DNA of 64,000 nt from assembly GCA_023053545.1 (NCBI GenBank), contig JAKZAN010000093.1, forward strand, positions 57,895 through 121,894. Direction: 5' to 3'. Below the pieces are notes generated by a model. That model searched no databases and was not told the origin of the DNA. It saw nothing but the letters and a program-made list of their open reading frames with translations. This DNA is from Lepidurus packardi (Eukaryota > Arthropoda > Branchiopoda > Notostraca > Triopsidae). A program made the translations under genes and the position numbers. Below are positions 39,241 through 54,060 of this stretch, piece after piece; positions within the stretch are counted from its first letter, which is position 1; each line of letters starts with the position of its first letter.

Positions 39241-42200
39241 TTACGGACTGAATTAATTCCTTAATTAATTCCTTACGGACTGAATTAATTTCATACGGAC
39301 TAAATTAATTCATTACGGACTTAATTAAATCCTTACAGACTGAATTAATTCCTTATGGACTTAATTAATTCCGTAAGGAATGAATTAATTAATTACGGAC
39401 TGAAATAATTCCTTACGAAATGAATTAATTCCTTACGGACTGAATTAATTCCTTACGGACTGAATTAATTCTTTAATTAATTCCTTACGGACTGAATTAA
39501 TTTCATACGGACCGAATTAATTCATTTCGGACTTAATTAATCGATTACGGACTGAATTAATTCCTTACGGACTGAATTAATTCCTTACACACTGAATTAA
39601 TTCCTTACTGCCTGAATTAATTCCTTACTGACTGAATTAATACCTTACGGACTGAATTAAATCCTTACGGACTGAATTAATTCCTTACGGACTGAATTAG
39701 TTCTTTACGGACTGAATTAATTCCTTACGGACTGAATTAATTCCTTACGGACTGAATTAGTTCCTTAAGGACTGAATTAATTCCTTACGGACTGAATTAA
39801 TTCCTTTCGGACTTAGTTAATTCCTTTCGGACTTAGTTAATTCCTTACGTACTTAATTAATTCCTTACGGTCTGAATTAATTCCGTACGGATTTTATTAA
39901 TTCCTTACGGACTGAATTAATTCATTTCGGAATGAAGAAATTCCTTACGAACTGAATTAATTCCGTTCGGATTTTATTAATTCCTTACGGACTGAATTAA
40001 TTCATTACGGACTGAAATAATTCCTTACGGACTGAATTAATTAATTACGGACTGAATTAATTCCTTAATTAATTCCTTACGGACTGAATTAATTTCATAC
40101 GGACTGAATTAATTCATTACGGACTTAATTAATCGATTACGGACTGAATTAATTCCTTACGTACTGAACTTATTCCTTACGGACTGAATTAATACCTTAC
40201 GGACTGAATTAAATCCTTACGGACTGAATTAATTCCTTACGGACTGAATTAATTCCTTACGGACTGAATTAATTCCTTACTGACGGAATTAATTCCTTAC
40301 GGACTGAATTAATTCCTTACGGACTGAATTAATTCCTTACGGATTTAATTAATTCCTTACGGACTTATTTAATTCCTTACGTACTTAATTAATTCCTTAC
40401 GGTCTGAATTAATTCCTTACGGGTTTAATTAATTCCTTACGGACTGAATTAATTCCTTACGGACTGAATTAATTCATTATGGACTAAATTAATTCCGTAA
40501 TAAATGAATGAATTAATTACGGACTGAAATAATTCCTTACGGACTAAATTAATTCCTTACGAACTGAATTAATTCCTTACGGACTGAATTAATTCCTTAC
40601 GGACTGAATTAATTCCTTATGGACTGAATTATTTCCTTACGGACTGAATTAATTCTTTAGGATTGATTGAATTCCTTTCTTACTGAAAAAATTCCTTACG
40701 GACTGAATTAATTCCTTAATTAATTCCTTACGGACTGAATTAATTTCATACGGACTAAATTAATTCATTACGGACTTAATTAAATCCTTACAGACTGAAT
40801 TAATTCCTTATGGACTTAATTAATTCCGTAAGGAATGAATTAATTAATTACGGACTGAAATAATTCCTTACGAAATGAATTAATTCCTTACGGACTGAAT
40901 TAATTCCTTACGGACTGAATTAATTCTTTAATTAATTCCTTACGGACTGAATTAATTTCATACGGACCGAATTAATTCATTTCGGACTTAATTAATCGAT
41001 TACGGACTGAATTAATTCCTTACGGACTGAATTAATTCCTTACACACTGAATTAATTCCTTACGGCCTGAATTAATTCCTTACGGACTGAATTAATACCT
41101 TACGGACTGAATTAAATCCTTACGGACTGAATTAATTCCTTACGGACTGAATTAGTTCTTTACGGACTGAATTAATTCCTTACGGACTGAATTAATTCCT
41201 TACGGACTGAATTAGTTCCTTAAGGACTGAATTAATTCCTTACGGACTGAATTAATTCCTTTCGGACTTAGTTAATTCCTTTCGGACTTAGTTAATTCCT
41301 TACGTACTTAATTAATTCCTTACGGTCTGAATTAATTCCGTACGGATTTTATTAATTCCTTACGGACTGAATTAATTCATTTCGGAATGAAGAAATTCCT
41401 TACGAACTGAATTAATTCCGTTCGGATTTTATTAATTCCTTACGGACTGAATTAATTCATTACGGACTGAAATAATTCCTTACGGACTGAATTAATTAAT
41501 TACGGACTGAATTAATTCCTTAATTAATTCCTTACGGACTGAATTAATTTCATACGGACTGAATTAATTCATTACGGACTTAATTAATCGATTACGGACT
41601 GAATTAATTCCTTACGTACTGAACTTATTCCTTACGGACTGAATTAATTCCTTACGGACTGAATTAATTCCTTACGGACTGAATTAATTCCTTACGGACT
41701 GAATTAATACCTTACGGACTGAATTAAATCCTTACGGACTGAATTAATTCCTTACGGACTGAATTAATTCCTTACGGACTGAATTAATTCCTTACTGACG
41801 GAATTAATTCCTTACGGACTGAATTAATTCCTTACGGACTGAATTAATTCCTTACGGATTTAATTAATTCCTTACGGACTTATTTAATTCCTTACGTACT
41901 TAATTAATTCCTTACGGTCTGAATTAATTCCTTACGGGTTTAATTAATTCCTTACGGACTGAATTAATTCCTTACGGACTGAATTAATTCATTATGGACT
42001 AAATTAATTCCGTAATAAATGAATGAATTAATTACGGACTGAAATAATTCCTTACGGACTAAATTAATTCCTTACGAACTGAATTAATTCCTTACGGACT
42101 GAATTAATTCCTTACGGACTGAATTAATTCCTTATGGACTGAATTATTTCCTTACGGACTGAATTAATTCTTTAGGATTGATTGAATTCCTTTCTTACTG
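39241..42200. repeat. 1,455/1,515-bp tandem duplication without an island
   Basis: The post-island module occurs twice in tandem. ACACACTG at 39587 recurs at 41042 (offset 1,455) and S at 40659 recurs at 42174 (offset 1,515). The 60-bp difference is three extra monomers near 41640. Only copy 1 is preceded by an island; copy 2 begins after an A-run S. Shared markers are TTCGGACTTAGTT twice in a row, GAAGAAATTCC, CCGTTCGG and the degraded dyad CCGTAATAAATG. Confidence 0.82.
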
Positions 42201-45200
42201 AAAAAATTCCTTACGGACTGAATTAATTCCTTAATTAATTCCTTACGGACTGAATTAATTCCTTACGAACTGAATTAATTCCTTACTGACTTAATTAATT
42301 CCTTTCGGACTGAATTAATTCTTTACGGACTTTATTAATTCCTTACGGACTTAATAAATTCCTTACGTACTTAATTAATTCCTTACGGTCTGAATTAATT
42401 CCGTACGGATTTAATTAATTCCTTACGGACTGAATTAATTCCTTACGAACTGAATTAATTCCTTACTGACTGAATTAATTCCTTACGGACTGAATGAATT
42501 CCTTACGGACTGAATTAATTCCTTACGGACTGAATTTATTCCTTAATTCCTTAATTAATTCCTTACGGACTGAATTAATTTCATCCGGACTGAATTAATT
42601 CATTACGCACTTAAATAATCCATTACGGACTGAATTATTTCCTTACGTATTGAAGTTATTCCTTACGGACTGAATTAATTCCTTACGGACTGAATTAATA
42701 CCTTACGGAATGAATTAAATCCTTACGGACTGAATTAATTCCTTACTTACTTAATTAATTCCTTACGGACTGAATTAATACCTTACGGACTGAATTAATT
42801 CCTTACGGTCTGAATTAATTCCGTACGGATTTAATTAATTCCTTACGGACTGAATTAATTCCTTACGGACTGAATTAATTCATTATGGACTTAATTAATT
42901 CCGTAAGGAATGAATGAATTAATTACGGACTGAAATAACTCCTTACGGACTGAATTAATTCCTTACGAACTGAATTAATTCCTTACGGACTGAGTTAATT
43001 CCTTACGGACTGAATTAATTCCTTACGGACTGAATTAATTCCTTACGGACTGAATTAATTCTTTAGGATTTATTGAATTCCTTTCTTACTGAATTAACTA
43101 CTTACGGACTGAATGAATTCCTTACGGACTGAATTAATTCCTTACGGAATTAATTAATTCCTTACGTACTTAATTAATTCCTTACGGTCTGAATTAATTC
43201 CGTACGGATTTTATTAATTCCTTACGGACTGAATTAATTCCTTACGAACTGAATTAATTCCTTACTGACTGAATTAATTCCTTACGGACTGAATGAATTC
43301 CTTACGGACTGAATTAATTCCTTACGGACTGAATTAATTCATTACGCACTTAATTAATCCATTACGGACTGAATTATTTCCTTACGTATTGAAGTTATTC
43401 CTTACGGACTGAATTAATTCCTTACGGACTGAATTAATTCCTTACGGACTGAATTAATACCTTACGGACTGAATTAAATCCTTACGGACTGAATTAATTC
43501 CTTACTTACTTAATTAATTCCTTACGGACTGAATTAATTCATTACGGACTGAATTAATTCATTACGGACTGAATTAATACCTCACGGACTGAATTAAATC
43601 CTTATGGACTGAATTAATTCCTTACGGAATTAATTAATTCCTTACGAAATGAACTTATTCCTTACGGACTGAATTAATTCCTTACGGACTGAATTAATTC
43701 CTTACGGACTGAATTAATTCCTTACGGACTGAATTAATTCCTAACGGACTGAATTAATTCCTTACGTACTGAATTAATTCCTTACGGACTGAATTAATAC
43801 CTTACGGATTTAATTAATTCCTTACGGTCTGAATTAATTCCGTACGGATTTAATTAATTCCTTACGGACTGAATTAATTCCTTACGGACTGAATTAATTC
43901 ATTATGGACTTAATTAATTCCGTAAGGAATGAATTAATTAATTACGGACTGAAATAATTCCTTACGGACTGAATTTATTCCTTACGAACTGAATTAATTC
44001 CTTACGGACTGAATTAATTCCTTACGGACTGAATTAATTCCTTACGGAATTAATTAATTCCTTACGTACTGAATTAATTCCTTACGAACTGAATTAATTC
44101 CTTACTGACTTAATTAATTCCTTACGGACTGAATTAATTCTTTACGGACTTAATTAATTCCTTACGGACTTAATTAATTCCTTACGTACTTAATTAATTC
44201 CTTACGGTCTGAATTAATTCCGTACGGATTTAATTAATTCCTTACGGACTGAATTAATTCCTTACGTACTGAATTAATTCCTTACTGACTGAATTAATTC
44301 CTTACGGACTGAATGAATTCCTTACGGACTGAATTAATTCCTTACGGACTGAATTTATTCCTTAATTCCTTAATTAATTCCTTACGGACTGAATTAATTT
44401 CATCCGGACTGAATTAATTCATTACGCACTTAATTAATCCATTACGGACTGAATTATTTCCTTACGTATTGAAGTTATTCCTTACGGACTGAATTAATTC
44501 CTTACGGACTGAATTAATACCTTACGGACTGAATTAAATCCTTACGGACTGAATTAATTCCTTACTTACTTAATTAATTCCTTACGGACTGAATTAATTC
44601 TTTACGGACTTAATTAATTCCTTACGGACTAAATTAATTCCTTACGTACTTAATTAATTCCTTACGGTCTGAATTAATTCCGTACGGATTTCATTAATTC
44701 CTTACGGACTGAATTAATTCCTTACGGACTGAATTAATTCCTTACGGACTGAATTATTTCCTTACGGACTGAATTAATTCCTTAATTAATTCCTTACGGA
44801 CTGAATTAATTTCATACGGACTGAATTAATTCATTACGGACTTAATTAATATATTACGGACTGAATTAATTCCTTACGTACTGAACTTATTCCTTACGGA
44901 CTGAATTAATTCTTACGGACTGAATTAATTCCTTACGGACTGAATTAATTCCTTACGGACTGAATTAATTCCTTACGGACTGAATTAATTCTTTAGGATT
45001 GATTGAATTCCTTTCTTACTGAATTAATTGCTTACGGACTGAATTAATTCCTTACGGACTGAATTAATTTCATACGGACTGAATTAATTCATTACGGACT
45101 GAATTAATTTCATACGGACTGAATTAATTCATTACGGACTTAATTAATCCATTACGGACTGAATTAATTCATTACGGACTGAACTTATTCCTTACGGACT

Positions 45201-46823
45201 TAATCAATTCCGTAAGGATTAAATAATTAATTTATTAATTATTAATTAATAATTAATAATTAATTATTATAATTATTAATAAATTAATAAATTAATAAAT
45301 AATTATTAATTAATTAATTAATTAATTACGGACTGAAATAATTCCTTACGGACTGAATTAATTCCTTAATTAATTCCTTACGGACTGAATTAATTTCATA
45401 CGGACTAAATTAATTCATTACGGACTTAAATAAATCCTTACAGACTGAATTAATTCCTTATGGACTTAATTAATTCCGTAAGGAATGAATTAATTAATTA
45501 CGGACTGAAATAATTCCTTACGAAATGAATTAATTCCTTACGGACTGAATTAATTCCTTACGGACTGAATTAATTCTTTAATTAATTCCTTACGGACTGA
45601 ATTAATTTCATACGGACCGAATTAATTCATTTCGGACTTAATTAATCGATTACGGACTGAATTAATTCCTTACGGACTGAATTAATTCCTTACACACTGA
45701 ATTAATTCCTTACGGCCTGAATTAATTCCTTACGGACTGAATTAATACCTTACGGACTGAATTAAATCCTTACGGACTGAATTAATTCCTTACGGACTGA
45801 ATTAGTTCCTTACGGACTGAATTAATTCCTTACGGACTGAATTAATTCCTTACGGACTGAATTAGTTCCTTAAGGACTGAATTAATTCCTTACGGACTGA
45901 ATTAATTCCTTTCGGACTTAGTTAATTCCTTACGTACTTAATTAATTCCTTACGGTCTGAATTAATTCCGTACGGATTTTATTAATTCCTTACGGACTGA
46001 ATTAATTCATTTCGGAATGAAGAAATTCCTTACGAACTGAATTAATTCCGTTCGGATTTTATTAATTCCTTACGGACTGAATTAATTCATTACGGACTGA
46101 AATAATTCCTTACGGACTGAATTAATTAATTACGGACTGAATTAATTCCTTAATTAATTCCTTACGGACTGAATTAATTTCATACGGACTGAATTAATTC
46201 ATTACGGACTTAATTAATCGATTACGGACTGAATTAATTCCTTACGTACTGAACTTATTCCTTACGGACTGAATTAATTCCTTACGGACTGAATTAATTC
46301 CTTACGGACTGAATTAATTCCTTACGGACTGAATTAATACCTTACGGACTGAATTAAATCCTTACGGACTGAATTAATTCCTTACGGACTGAATTAATTC
46401 CTTACGGACTGAATTAATTCCTTACTGACGGAATTAATTCCTTACGGACTGAATTAATTCCTTACGGACTGAATTAATTCCTTACGGATTTAATTAATTC
46501 CTTACGGACTTATTTAATTCCTTACGTACTTAATTAATTCCTTACGGTCTGAATTAATTCCTTACGGTCTGAATTAATTCCGTACGGGTTTAATTAATTC
46601 CTTACGGACTGAATTAATTCCTTACGGACTGAATTAATTCATTATGGACTAAATTAATTCCGTAATAAATGAATGAATTAATTACGGACTGAAATAATTC
46701 CTTACGGACTAAATTAATTCCTTACGAACTGAATTAATTCCTTACGGACTGAATTAATTCCTTACGGACTGAATTAATTCCTTATGGACTGAATTATTTC
46801 CTTACGGACTGAATTAATTCTTT
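42174..46823. repeat. 4,650-bp island HOR, copy 1
   Basis: From S 42174 to S 46824. Includes S 43065 (GGATTTATTG subtype), S 44995, island 3, the post-island module and CCGTAATAAATG near 46662. The next copy starts with the same sequence 4,650 bp later (S 46824, ACGAAC at 46915 versus 42265). Confidence 0.87.
45218..45328. repeat. A/T island 3 (111 bp)
   Basis: First long-form island: an extra ATTAATAA unit (8 bp) follows the centre, relative to islands 1 and 2. Palindrome at 45232-45259. S lies 223 bp upstream because one 20-bp monomer with CATACGG is missing here, the only island with this spacing. Confidence 0.94.
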
Positions 46824-49800
46824 AGGATTGATTGAACTCCTTTCTTACTGAAAAAATTCCTTACGGACTGAATTAATTCCTTAATTAATTCCTTACGGAC
46901 TGAATTAATTCCTTACGAACTGAATTAATTCCTTACTGACTTAATTAATTCCTTACGGACTGAATTAATTCTTTACGGACTTAATTAATTCCTTACGGAC
47001 TTAATTAATTCCTTACGTACTTAATTAATTCCTTACGGTCTGAATTAATTCCGTACGGATTTAATTAATTCCTTACGGACTGAATTAATTCCTTACGAAC
47101 TGAATTAATTCCTTACTTACTGAATTAATTCCTTACGGACTGAATGAATTCCTTACGGACTGAATTAATTCCTTACGGACTGAATTTATTCCTTAATTCC
47201 TTAATTAATTCCTTACGGACTGAATTAATTTCATCCGGACTGAATTAATTCATTACGCACTTAAATAATCCATTACGGACTGAATTATTTCCTTACGTAT
47301 TGAAGTTATTCCTTACGGACTGAATTAATTCCTTACGGACTGAATTAATACCTTACGGAATGAATTAAATCCTTACGGACTGAATTAATTCCTTACTTAC
47401 TTAATTAATTCCTTACGGACTGAATTAATACCTTACGGACTGAATTAATTCCTTACGGTCTGAATTAATTCCGTACGGATTTAATTAATTCCTTACGGAC
47501 TGAATTAATTCCTTACGGACTGAATTAATTCATTATGGACTTAATTAATTCCGTAAGGAATGAATGAATTAATTACGGACTGAAATAACTCCTTACGGAC
47601 TGAATTAATTCCTTACGAAATGAATTAATTCCTTACGGACTGAGTTAATTCCTTACGGACTGAATTAATTCCTTACGGACTGAATTAATTCCTTACGGAC
47701 TGAATTAATTCTTTAGGATTTATTGAATTCCTTTCTTACTGAATTAACTACTTACGGACTGAATGAATTCCTTACGGACTGAATTAATTCCTTACGGAAT
47801 TAATTAATTCCTTACGTACTTAATTAATTCCTTACGGTCTGAATTAATTCCGTACGGATTTTATTAATTCCTTACGGACTGAATTAATTCCTTACGAACT
47901 GAATTAATTCCTTACTGACTGAATTAATTCCTTACGGACTGAATGAATTCCTTACGGACTGAATTAATTCCTTACGGACTGAATTAATTCATTACGCACT
48001 TAATTAATCCATTACGGACTGAATTATTTCCTTACGTATTGAAGTTATTCCTTACGGACTAAATTAATTCCTTACGGACTGAATTAATTCCTTACGGACT
48101 GAATTAATACCTTACGGACTGAATTAAATCCTTACGGACTGAATTAATTCCTTACTTACTTAATTAATTCCTTACGGACTGAATTAATTCTTTACGGACT
48201 TAATTAATTCCTTACGGACTTAATTAATTCCTTACGTACTTAATTAATTCCTTACGGTCTGAATTAATTCCGTACGGATTTAATTAATTCCTTACGGACT
48301 GAACTAATTCCTTACGGACTGAATTAATTCATTATGGACTTAATTAATTCCGTAAGGAATGAATGAATTAATTACGGACTGAAATAATTCCTTACGGACT
48401 AAATTAATTCCTTACGGACTGAATTAATTCCTTACGGACTGTATTAATTCCTTACGGACTGAATTAATACCTTACGGACTGAATTAAATCCTTACGGACT
48501 GAATTAATTCCTTACGGACTTAATTAATTCCTTACGGACTTAATTAATTCCTTACGGACTTAATTAATTCCTTACGGACTGAATTAATTCATTACGGACT
48601 GAATTAATTCATTACGGACTGAATTAATACCTCACGGACTGAATTAAATCCTTATGGACTGAATTAATTCCTTACGGAATTAATTAATTCCTTACGAAAT
48701 GAACTTAGTCCTTACGGACTGAATTAATTCCTTACGGACTGAATTAATTCCTTACGGACTGAATTAATTCCTTACGGACTGAATTAATTCCTAACGGACT
48801 GAATTAATTCCTTACGGACTGAATTAATTCCTTACGGACTGAATTAATACCTTACGGATTTAATTAATTCCTTACGGTCTGAATTAATTCCGTACGGATT
48901 TTATTAATTCCTTACGGACTGAATTAATTCCTTACGAACTGAATTAATTCCTTACTGACTTAATTAATTCCTTACGGACTGAATTAATTCTTTACGGACT
49001 TAATTAATTCCTTACGGACTTAATTAATTCCTTACGTACTTAATTAATTCCTTACGGTCTGAATTAATTCCGTACGGATTTAATTAATTCCTTACGGACT
49101 GAATTAATTCCTTACGTACTGAATTAATTCCTTACTGACTGAATTAATTCCTTACGGACTGAATGAATTCCTTACGGACTGAATTAATTCCTTACGGACT
49201 GAATTTATTCCTTAATTCCTTAATTAATTCCTTACGGACTGAATTAATTTCATCCGGACTGAATTAATTCATTACGCACTTAATTAATCCATTACGGACT
49301 GAATTATTTCCTTACGTATTGAAGTTATTCCTTACGGACTGAATTAATTCCTTACGGACTGAATTAATACCTTACGGACTGAATTAAATCCTTACGGACT
49401 GAATTAATTCCTTACTTACTTAATTAATTCCTTACGGACTGAATTAATTCTTTACGGACTTAATTAATTCCTTACGGACTAAATTAATTCCTTACGTACT
49501 TAATTAATTCCTTACGGTCTGAATTAATTCCGTACGGATTTAATTAATTCCTTACGGACTGAATTAATTCCTTACGGACTGAATTAATTCCTTACGGACT
49601 GAATTATTTCCTTACGGACTGAATTAATTCCTTAATTAATTCCTTACGGACTGAATTAATTTCATACGGACTGAATTAATTCATTACGGACTTAATTAAT
49701 ATATTACGGACTGAATTAATTCCTTACGTACTGAACTTATTCCTTACGGACTGAATTAATTCTTACGGACTGAATTAATTCCTTACGGACTGAATTAATT

Positions 49801-50760
49801 CCTTACGGACTGAATTAATTCCTTACGGACTGAATTAATTCTTTAGGATTGATTGAATTCCTTTCTTACTGAATTAATTGCTTACGGACTGAATTAATTC
49901 CTTACGGACTGAATTAATTTCATACGGACTGAATTAATTCATTACGGACTGAATTAATTTCATACGGACTGAATTAATTCATTACGGACTTAATTAATCC
50001 ATTACGGACTGAATTAATTTCATACGGACTGAATTAATTCATTACGGACTGAACTTATTCCTTACGGACTTAATCAATTCCGTAAGGATTAAATAATTAA
50101 TTTATTAATTATTAATTAATAATTAATAATTAATTATTATAATTATTAATAAATTAATAAATTAATAAATAATTATTAATTAATTAATTAATTAATTACG
50201 GACTGAAATAATTCCTTACGGACTGAATTAATTCCTTAATTAATTCCTTACGGACTGAATTAATTTCATACGGACTAAATTAATTCATTACGGACCTAAT
50301 TAAATCCTTACAGACTGAATTAATTCCTTATGGACTTAATTAATTCCGTAAGGAATGAATTAATTAATTACGGACTGAAATAATTCCTTACGAAATGAAT
50401 TAATTCCTTACGGACTGAATTAATTCCTTACGGACTGAATTAATTCTTTAATTAATTCCTTACGGACTGAATTAATTTCATACGGACCGAATTAATTCAT
50501 TTCGGACTTAATTAATCGATTACGGACTGAATTAATTCCTTACGGACTGAATTAATTCCTTACACACTGAATTAATTCCTTACGGCCTGAATTAATTCCT
50601 TACGGACTGAATTAATACCTTACGGACTGAATTAAATCCTTACGGACTGAATTAATTCCTTACGGACTGAATTAGTTCCTTACGGACTGAATTAATTCCT
50701 TACGGACTGAATTAATTCCTTACGGACTGAATTAGTTCCTTAAGGACTGAATTAATGCCT
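46824..50760. repeat. 4,650-bp island HOR, copy 2 (truncated)
   Basis: S sites 46824, 47715 and 49845 with island 4. It keeps the 891-bp S-to-S interval exactly, but the next interval is 2,130 rather than 1,930 bp (ten extra monomers, 48.18-48.6 kb). Near 50760 the post-island module breaks off and joins sequence like 48.27 kb (TTACTTACTTAA, then CCGTACGGATTT twice), a recombination junction that shortens the next unit. Private change: S at 46824 reads GAACTCC instead of GAATTCC. Confidence 0.85.
50088..50198. repeat. A/T island 4 (111 bp)
   Basis: 100% A/T, long form, palindrome at 50102-50129, S 243 bp upstream. It starts 4,870 bp after island 3, which is the 4,650-bp HOR plus 220 bp (11 monomers). 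Confidence 0.94.
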
Positions 50761-51661
50761 TACGGACTGAATTAATTCCTTACTTACTTAATTAATTCCT
50801 TACGGTCTGAATTAATTCCGTACGGATTTAATTAATTCCTTACGGTCTGAATTAATTCCGTACGGATTTAATTAATTCCTTACGGACTGAACTAATTCCT
50901 TACGGACTGAATTAATTCATTATGGACTTAATTAATTCCGTAAGGAATGAATGAATTAATTACGGACTGAAATAATTCCTTACGGACTAAATTAATTCCT
51001 TACGGACTGAATTAATTCCTTACGGACTGTATTAATTCCTTACGGACTGAATTAATACCTTACGGACTGAATTAAATCCTTACGGACTGAATTAATTCCT
51101 TACGGACTTAATTAATTCCTTACGGACTTAATTAATTCCTTACGGACTGAATTAATTCATTACGGACTGAATTAATTCATTACGGACTGAATTAATACCT
51201 CACGGACTGAATTAAATCCTTATGGACTGAATTAATTCCTTACGGAATTAATTAATTCCTTACGAAATGAACTTATTCCTTACGGACTGAATTAATTCCT
51301 TACGGACTGAATTAATTCCTTACGGACTGAATTAATTCCTTACGGACTGAATTAATTCCTAACGGACTGAATTAATTCCTTACGGACTGAATTAATTCCT
51401 TACGGACTGAATTAATACCTTACGGATTTAATTAATTCCTTACGGTCTGAATTAATTCCGTACGGATTTAATTAATTCCTTACGGGCTGAATTAATTCCT
51501 TACGGACTGAATTAATTCATTATGGACTTAATTAATTCCGTAAGGAATGAATTAATTAATTACGGACTGAAATAATTCCTTACGGACTGAATTTATTCCT
51601 TACGAACTGAATTAATTCCTTACGGACTGAATTAATTCCTTACGGACTGAATTAATTCCTT
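50761..51661. repeat. Recombinant satellite leading into the 2.4-kb HOR
   Basis: Follows the 48.27-49.0 kb order: a dyad near 50938, ATACC/AAATCC, CCTCACGG, ACGAAATGAACTTATT near 51264, CCTAACGG, CCGTACGGATTT. The CCGTACGG monomer and its neighbour are doubled at the entry, 50.80-50.88 kb. Confidence 0.75.
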
Positions 51662-54060
51662 ACGGAATTAATTAGTTCCTTACGTACTTAATTAATTCCT
51701 TACGGGCTGAATTAATTCCGTACGGATTTTATTAATTCCTTACGGACTGAATTAATTCCTTACGAACTGAATTAATTCCTTACTGACTTAATTAATTCCT
51801 TACGGACTGAATTAATTCTTTACGGACTTAATTAATTCCTTACGGACTTAATTAATTCCTTACGTACTTAATTAATTCCTTACGGTCTGAATTAATTCCG
51901 TACGGATTTAATTAATTCCTTACGGACTGAATTAATTCCTTACGTACTGAATTAATTCCTTACTGACTGAATTAATTCCTTACGGACTGAATGAATTCCT
52001 TACGGACTGAATTAATTCCTTACGGACTGAATTTATTCCTTAATTCCTTAATTAATTCCTTACGGACTGAATTAATTTCATCCGGACTGAATTAATTCAT
52101 TACGCACTTAATTAATCCATTACGGACTGAATTATTTCCTTACGTATTGAAGTTATTCCTTACGGACTGAATTAATTCCTTACGGACTGAATTAATACCT
52201 TACGGACTGAATTAAATCCTTACGGACTGAATTAATTCCTTACTTACTTAATTAATTCCTTACGGACTGAATTAATTCTTTACGGACTTAATTAATTCCT
52301 TACGGACTAAATTAATTCCTTACGTACTTAATTAATTCCTTACGGTCTGAATTAATTCCGTACGGATTTAATTAATTCCTTACGGACTGAATTAATTCCT
52401 TACGGACTGAATTAATTCCTTACGGACTGAATTATTTCCTTACGGACTGAATTAATTCCTTAATTAATTCCTTACGGACTGAATTAATTTCATACGGACT
52501 GAATTAATTCATTACGGACTTAATTAATATATTACGGACTGAATTAATTCCTTACGTACTGAACTTATTCCTTACGGACTGAATTAATTCTTACGGACTG
52601 AATTAATTCCTTACGGACTGAATTAATTCCTTACGGACTGAATTAATTCCTTACGGACTGAATTAATTCTTTAGGATTGATTGAATTCCTTTCTTACTGA
52701 ATTAATTGCTTACGGACTGAATTAATTCCTTACGGACTGAATTAATTTCATACGGACTGAATTAATTCATTACGGACTGAATTAATTTCATACGGACTGA
52801 ATTAATTCATTACGGACTTAATTAATCCATTACGGACTGAATTAATTTCATACGGACTGAATTAATTCATTACGGACTGAACTTATTCCTTACGGACTTA
52901 ATCAATTCCGTAAGGATTAAATAATTAATTTATTAATTATTAATTAATAATTAATAATTAATTATTATAATTATTAATAAATTAATAAATTAATAAATAA
53001 TTATTAATTAATTAATTAATTAATTACGGACTGAAATAATTCCTTACGGACTGAATTAATTCCTTAATTAATTCCTTACGGACTGAATTAATTTCATACG
53101 GACTAAATTAATTCATTACGGACTTAATTAAATCCTTACAGACTGAATTAATTCCTTATGGACTTAATTAATTCCGTAAGGAATGAATTAATTAATTACG
53201 GACTGAAATAATTCCTTACGAAATGAATTAATTCCTTACGGACTGAATTAATTCCTTACGGACTGAATTAATTCTTTAATTAATTCCTTACGGACTGAAT
53301 TAATTTCATACGGACCGAATTAATTCATTTCGGACTTAATTAATCGATTACGGACTGAATTAATTCCTTACGGACTGAATTAATTCCTTACACACTGAAT
53401 TAATTCCTTACGGCCTGAATTAATTCCTTACGGACTGAATTAATACCTTACGGACTGAATTAAATCCTTACGGACTGAATTAATTCCTTACGGACTGAAT
53501 TAGTTCCTTACGGACTGAATTAATTCCTTACGGACTGAATTAATTCCTTACGGACTGAATTAGTTCCTTAAGGACTGAATTAATTCCTTACGGACTGAAT
53601 TAATTCCTTTCGGACTTAGTTAATTCCTTACGTACTTAATTAATTCCTTACGGTCTGAATTAATTCCGTACGGATTTTATTAATTCCTTACGGACTGAAT
53701 TAATTCATTTCGGAATGAAGAAATTCCTTACGAACTGAATTAATTCCGTTCGGATTTTATTAATTCTTTCGGACTGAATTAATTCATTACGGACTGAAAT
53801 AATTCCTTACGGACTGAATTAATTAATTACGGACTGAATTAATTCCTTAATTAATTCCTTACGGACTGAATTAATTTCATACGGACTGAATTAATTCATT
53901 ACGGACTTAATTAATCGATTACGGACTGAATTAATTCCTTACGTACTGAACTTATTCCTTACGGACTGAATTAATTCCTTACGGACTGAATTAATTCCTT
54001 ACGAACTGAATTAATTCCTTACGGACTGAATTAATTCCTTACGGACTGAATTAATTCCTT
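51662..54060. repeat. 2.4-kb island HOR, copy 1 (2,399 bp)
   Basis: Measured between ACGGAATTAATTAGTT landmarks. Contains the CATCCGG/ACGCAC cassette, ACTTACTTAA, ATATATTACGG, the 19-bp AATTCTTACGG monomer, S 52673, island 5, the post-island module and TTCGGAATGAAGAAATT. It closes near 54000 by joining CGTACTGAACTTATT to ACGAACTG, a junction that copies 2 and 3 inherit or approach. Confidence 0.92.
52916..53026. repeat. A/T island 5 (111 bp)
   Basis: 100% A/T, long form, palindrome at 52930-52957, S 243 bp upstream. Member of the young 2.4-kb HOR. Confidence 0.94.
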
